Shown here piece by piece: positions 62,231 through 64,000 of a stretch of DNA of 64,000 bases (the stretch's first letter is position 1; the number at the start of each line of letters is the position of its first letter). The DNA is taken from IMG/VR virus record IMGVR_UViG_3300010397_000007, positions 1 through 64,000 of that record, one strand, 5' to 3'. The translations under genes were made by a program, and so were the position numbers. Source of the stretch: a virus. The notes below the pieces were generated by a model, which ran no database searches, was not told where the DNA came from, and worked only from the letters and a program-made list of their open reading frames with translations.

Positions 62231-62638
62231 ATGAAATTCAAAGAAGCGAAGGGGCATATCAGGAGTTTCATGCAAGCGCATTACACCGATGAACGGTTGG
62301 CGATGTTGCTGGCACATGCACAGAGTGGAAGGTTAGCGTTCGATTCTTGCTGCTGCTTTATTGGCGTTCCTAACGCTCCCCATGCGCTATGCGGCAATAA
62401 AGAACGTGGGCCTATTGATCCAATTCATCATCGGAACGTTCCAATTAAATTGGAAGAGGAATACTACAAGGCAGAAAATGCTTTCCTGCACTTGGAGACA
62501 AAACATTGGAAAGCATCAGACGGCGACTCCATACGCCGCCGCATTCTCATTCCCATGATTAAGGCGGAGATGAAGAGGCGGGAGCGGGTGAAATTTGTTG
62601 AAGAGTATAAGGCGGAATTGGCACTGGTTACTACGTAG
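62231..62638 (+). CDS. Cys-rich hypothetical protein
   Basis: The 135-residue protein has an N-terminal helix, then DSCCCFIGVPNAPHALCG, a cluster of four Cys, and a long charged C-terminal helix (IKAEMKRRERVKFVEEYKAE). Strong GGAGG before the ATG. No family is recognised. Confidence 0.55.
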   Translation: MKFKEAKGHIRSFMQAHYTDERLAMLLAHAQSGRLAFDSCCCFIGVPNAPHALCGNKERGPIDPIHHRNVPIKLEEEYYKAENAFLHLETKHWKASDGDSIRRRILIPMIKAEMKRRERVKFVEEYKAELALVTT

Positions 62639-62647
62639 AGGCTAGGG

Positions 62648-62686
62648 ACGATGAGCGCTCCGCGCTAAAACCTCACAGAAGAAGGG
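62648..62686 (+). repeat. dispersed hairpin repeat, forward copy
   Basis: GAGCGCTCCGCGCT hairpin followed by AAAACCTCACAGAAGAAGG. No reverse partner is seen before the right edge of the window. Confidence 0.7.
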
Positions 62687-62696
62687 GAGACTTGAG

Positions 62697-63095
62697 ATGA
62701 GATTAAGCGAAGCAATTCGATTGAACGGAATGACGTTGCCGCAGGGGTTTGGTGCGGACTCTGTCGTTAATCCTAATGCCCCTTGTGCCATTGGTGGAGC
62801 ATTGCTTGCCGTTGGGAAAGATCTTACCGCGCTCGATTGGATGATGTACGGAGAGAACAACGTGTATAGCGTTTTTCGTCTAGAGTGGCCATGGATCGCA
62901 TCTGTACGACCCGTCATGTGCCCCGCGTGCTCTGAAGCTCGCGGCGGAGTGGACTATGTAATCTTCCATCTGAATGATGGACATAGATGGACACGTAATC
63001 AGATAGCCGACTGGGTTGCCTCGATAGAACCTCTCGACATTGAGGTTGAGGCTGTGGATCAAGATGAACTCCTTCTCTGTGAGAAGGCACGATGA
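62697..63095 (+). CDS. conserved-type small protein with zinc-binding pattern
   Basis: The 132-residue protein starts MRLSEAIRLNGMTLPQGFGA and has CAIGGALLAVG, CPACSEA and HLNDGHRWTRNQIADWVASI. I recognise this layout from short proteins of acidobacterial and other environmental genomes, of unknown function. It overlaps the next gene by 4 nt. Confidence 0.6.
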   Translation: MRLSEAIRLNGMTLPQGFGADSVVNPNAPCAIGGALLAVGKDLTALDWMMYGENNVYSVFRLEWPWIASVRPVMCPACSEARGGVDYVIFHLNDGHRWTRNQIADWVASIEPLDIEVEAVDQDELLLCEKAR

Positions 63096-63208
63096 ACAAA
63101 CTATGGTGCTGGCTGTTTTGGCATAGTTATTACTCAATGGTCACGTCGGGCGCGTTCGCTTGGCTTGCCTGTTCAAGATGCGGGCGGATTGTGAGGAAGA
63201 ACCTCTAA
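63092..63208 (+). CDS. 38-residue protein with CxxC
   Basis: The frame from ATG 63092 overlaps both neighbours (ATGA and TAATG). It reads MNKLWCWLFWHSYYSMVTSG and ends CSRCGRIVRKNL, a zinc-knuckle-like end. Coupled overlaps support translation. Confidence 0.5.
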   Translation: MNKLWCWLFWHSYYSMVTSGAFAWLACSRCGRIVRKNL

Positions 63209-63597
63209 TGAACAAACTTTGCTGCTTCCTACTTATCTCAACCCTCTCCTTCGCTCAACTCCCTGACGGCCCAAAGCCGCAGGCTCCTCCCCATGATCGC
63301 CTCTTCAATAAAAAGTTCATCCTCTCCACCGCTGCTCTCTTTGGCTCTAGCATCTACGACGCTGAAGTGAGTCACGCTGGGATACAGAGGGGGAATTGCT
63401 TGGAGGCTTATGGGAATCCACGTTCAAGTAGAGGCCAACTCTACGCTCGGATGCTCCCGATCGATGGTGTCATCTTTGGATTCGCTCTCCTCATGAGGAA
63501 AGGGAGAGTGCCGGTGGCTCCTTATGTCATGTTGCTTGGGGGAGCTGGGAGACACCTCTATGTAGGGAGTCAGTGGTTTACGGAGGGATGTCTTTAG
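63208..63597 (+). CDS. exported/membrane protein
   Basis: Starting at ATG 63208 (TAATG overlap), the 129-residue protein has a signal peptide (MNKLCCFLLISTLSFAQ) and a domain with hydrophobic helices (FILSTAALFGSSIYDAEVSH, IDGVIFGFALLMRKGRVPVA). It resembles small envelope proteins of Acidobacteriota by general pattern. Confidence 0.55.
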   Translation: MNKLCCFLLISTLSFAQLPDGPKPQAPPHDRLFNKKFILSTAALFGSSIYDAEVSHAGIQRGNCLEAYGNPRSSRGQLYARMLPIDGVIFGFALLMRKGRVPVAPYVMLLGGAGRHLYVGSQWFTEGCL

Positions 63598-63599
63598 GT

Positions 63600-63899
63600 A
63601 TGTTCAGCAGTAGCCAAGTCGCCTCGATCCTTGGGATCAAACTTTGGAAGTTGAATCGCCTCCTCTCTCATTACATGTTGAAATCATCTGGCAGCCTCGG
63701 GCAAGGCAGAGGTTCTCGACGAATATTCAACGAAGAGGATGTTCGACAGATAGCGATTGTAATGTTCCTTAATCGTGACGGTTTCACGCCGAAGCTGGTG
63801 AATAAAATGCAGCAGACTAGCGTTGAGGACTTGGTCGCACAGGCGGTAGAACTTTCTTACAAGCTAAACCTTTCAGCAATTGCCCCCGCCGAGAAATAA
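63600..63899 (+). CDS. MerR-like winged-helix protein
   Basis: The 99-residue protein begins MFSSSQVASILGIKLWKLNR and includes SRRIFNEEDVRQIAIVMFLN, the HTH-wing-helix order of MerR-type DNA-binding domains. GGAGGG lies 12 nt before ATG 63600; ATG 63588 is an alternative. Its place before a possible integrase suggests an excisionase or regulator. Confidence 0.6.
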   Translation: MFSSSQVASILGIKLWKLNRLLSHYMLKSSGSLGQGRGSRRIFNEEDVRQIAIVMFLNRDGFTPKLVNKMQQTSVEDLVAQAVELSYKLNLSAIAPAEK

Positions 63900-63973
63900 C
63901 ATGGCATCCTTAGACCACTCTTCGATACAATTCCCTCTGGCCGTCGGATCATTAGGTGAAAGAAGGAACCTGA

Positions 63974-64000
63974 TGGCACGCAGACGTTATCAGAGAGGAA
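63974..64000 (+). CDS. N-terminus of a possible integrase (cut by window edge)
   Basis: ATG 63974 has AAGGA 7 nt upstream and encodes MARRRYQRG before the window ends. This opening resembles tyrosine recombinases common in Acidobacteriota. An in-frame ATG at 63901 would add 24 residues. Only nine codons are visible, so the call rests on a short match. Confidence 0.35.

Noticed and set aside
1-64000. CRISPR array
   Set aside because: No regularly spaced identical repeats of 25-40 bp with unique spacers; the dispersed hairpin repeats are scattered and in both orientations.

Overview
The window reads as most of the genome of a double-stranded DNA tailed bacteriophage. It has a large terminase, a P22-sized portal, a scaffold, an HK97-type capsid protein, a head-tail adaptor and three large internal-virion-type proteins. 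I see no tail sheath, tail tube or tape measure, so a short-tailed (podovirus-like) particle is the best inference. The host is probably an acidobacterium. The evidence is indirect: one fibre protein carries IPT/TIG and choice-of-anchor-D (ASH-type) domains, which are frequent in exported acidobacterial proteins, and several tiny proteins recall families I associate with that phylum. The last 27 bases may open an integrase gene, so the phage may be temperate.

Layout. (1) Positions 1-15.2 kb, plus strand: small envelope proteins; a recombination module (RecB-like nuclease, RecA-fold ATPase, zinc ribbon, putative SSB); an AEP-type primase; a UvrD-like helicase; a uracil-DNA-glycosylase/exonuclease protein; a family A DNA polymerase split by an HNH gene; a calcineurin-like phosphoesterase; a dNMP kinase; and a second HNH gene. 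(2) 15.3-16.3 kb, minus strand: lysis candidates, including a DUF2778/Tlde1-like L,D-transpeptidase. (3) 16.3-28.5 kb, minus: four large fibre or surface proteins, all with N-terminal signal peptides. (4) 28.5-53.5 kb, minus: the virion and packaging block. It is interrupted by a plus-strand methyltransferase cassette, an HNH gene, and a methyltransferase/endonuclease VII/glycosyltransferase cassette with its own promoter. (5) 53.5-55.4 kb: secreted small proteins and a regulatory region. (6) 55.4-60.4 kb, plus: a DUF932 protein, zinc-binding proteins, a tandem LuxR-type HTH regulator and small membrane proteins. (7) 60.3-64 kb: a RepA-like helicase beside an origin-like repeat region, then small plus-strand genes and a MerR-like HTH protein.

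The strongest unexpected signal is a pair of complete type II hammerhead ribozymes at 56254-56309 and 56578-56631. They fill the gaps on either side of one small zinc-binding gene, so the polycistronic message should cut itself on both sides of that gene. The catalytic core letters are identical, while stems I and III differ and remain fully paired.

Other notable patterns are a dispersed family of at least 12 short hairpin-plus-tail repeats, often in inverted pairs; promoters built on 11-bp phased TTRACGTT repeats; an apparently circularly permuted PD-(D/E)XK nuclease; a clearly coding 81-codon extension behind the UGA stop of the helicase; and a DNA polymerase gene split by an HNH gene with no room for an intron.
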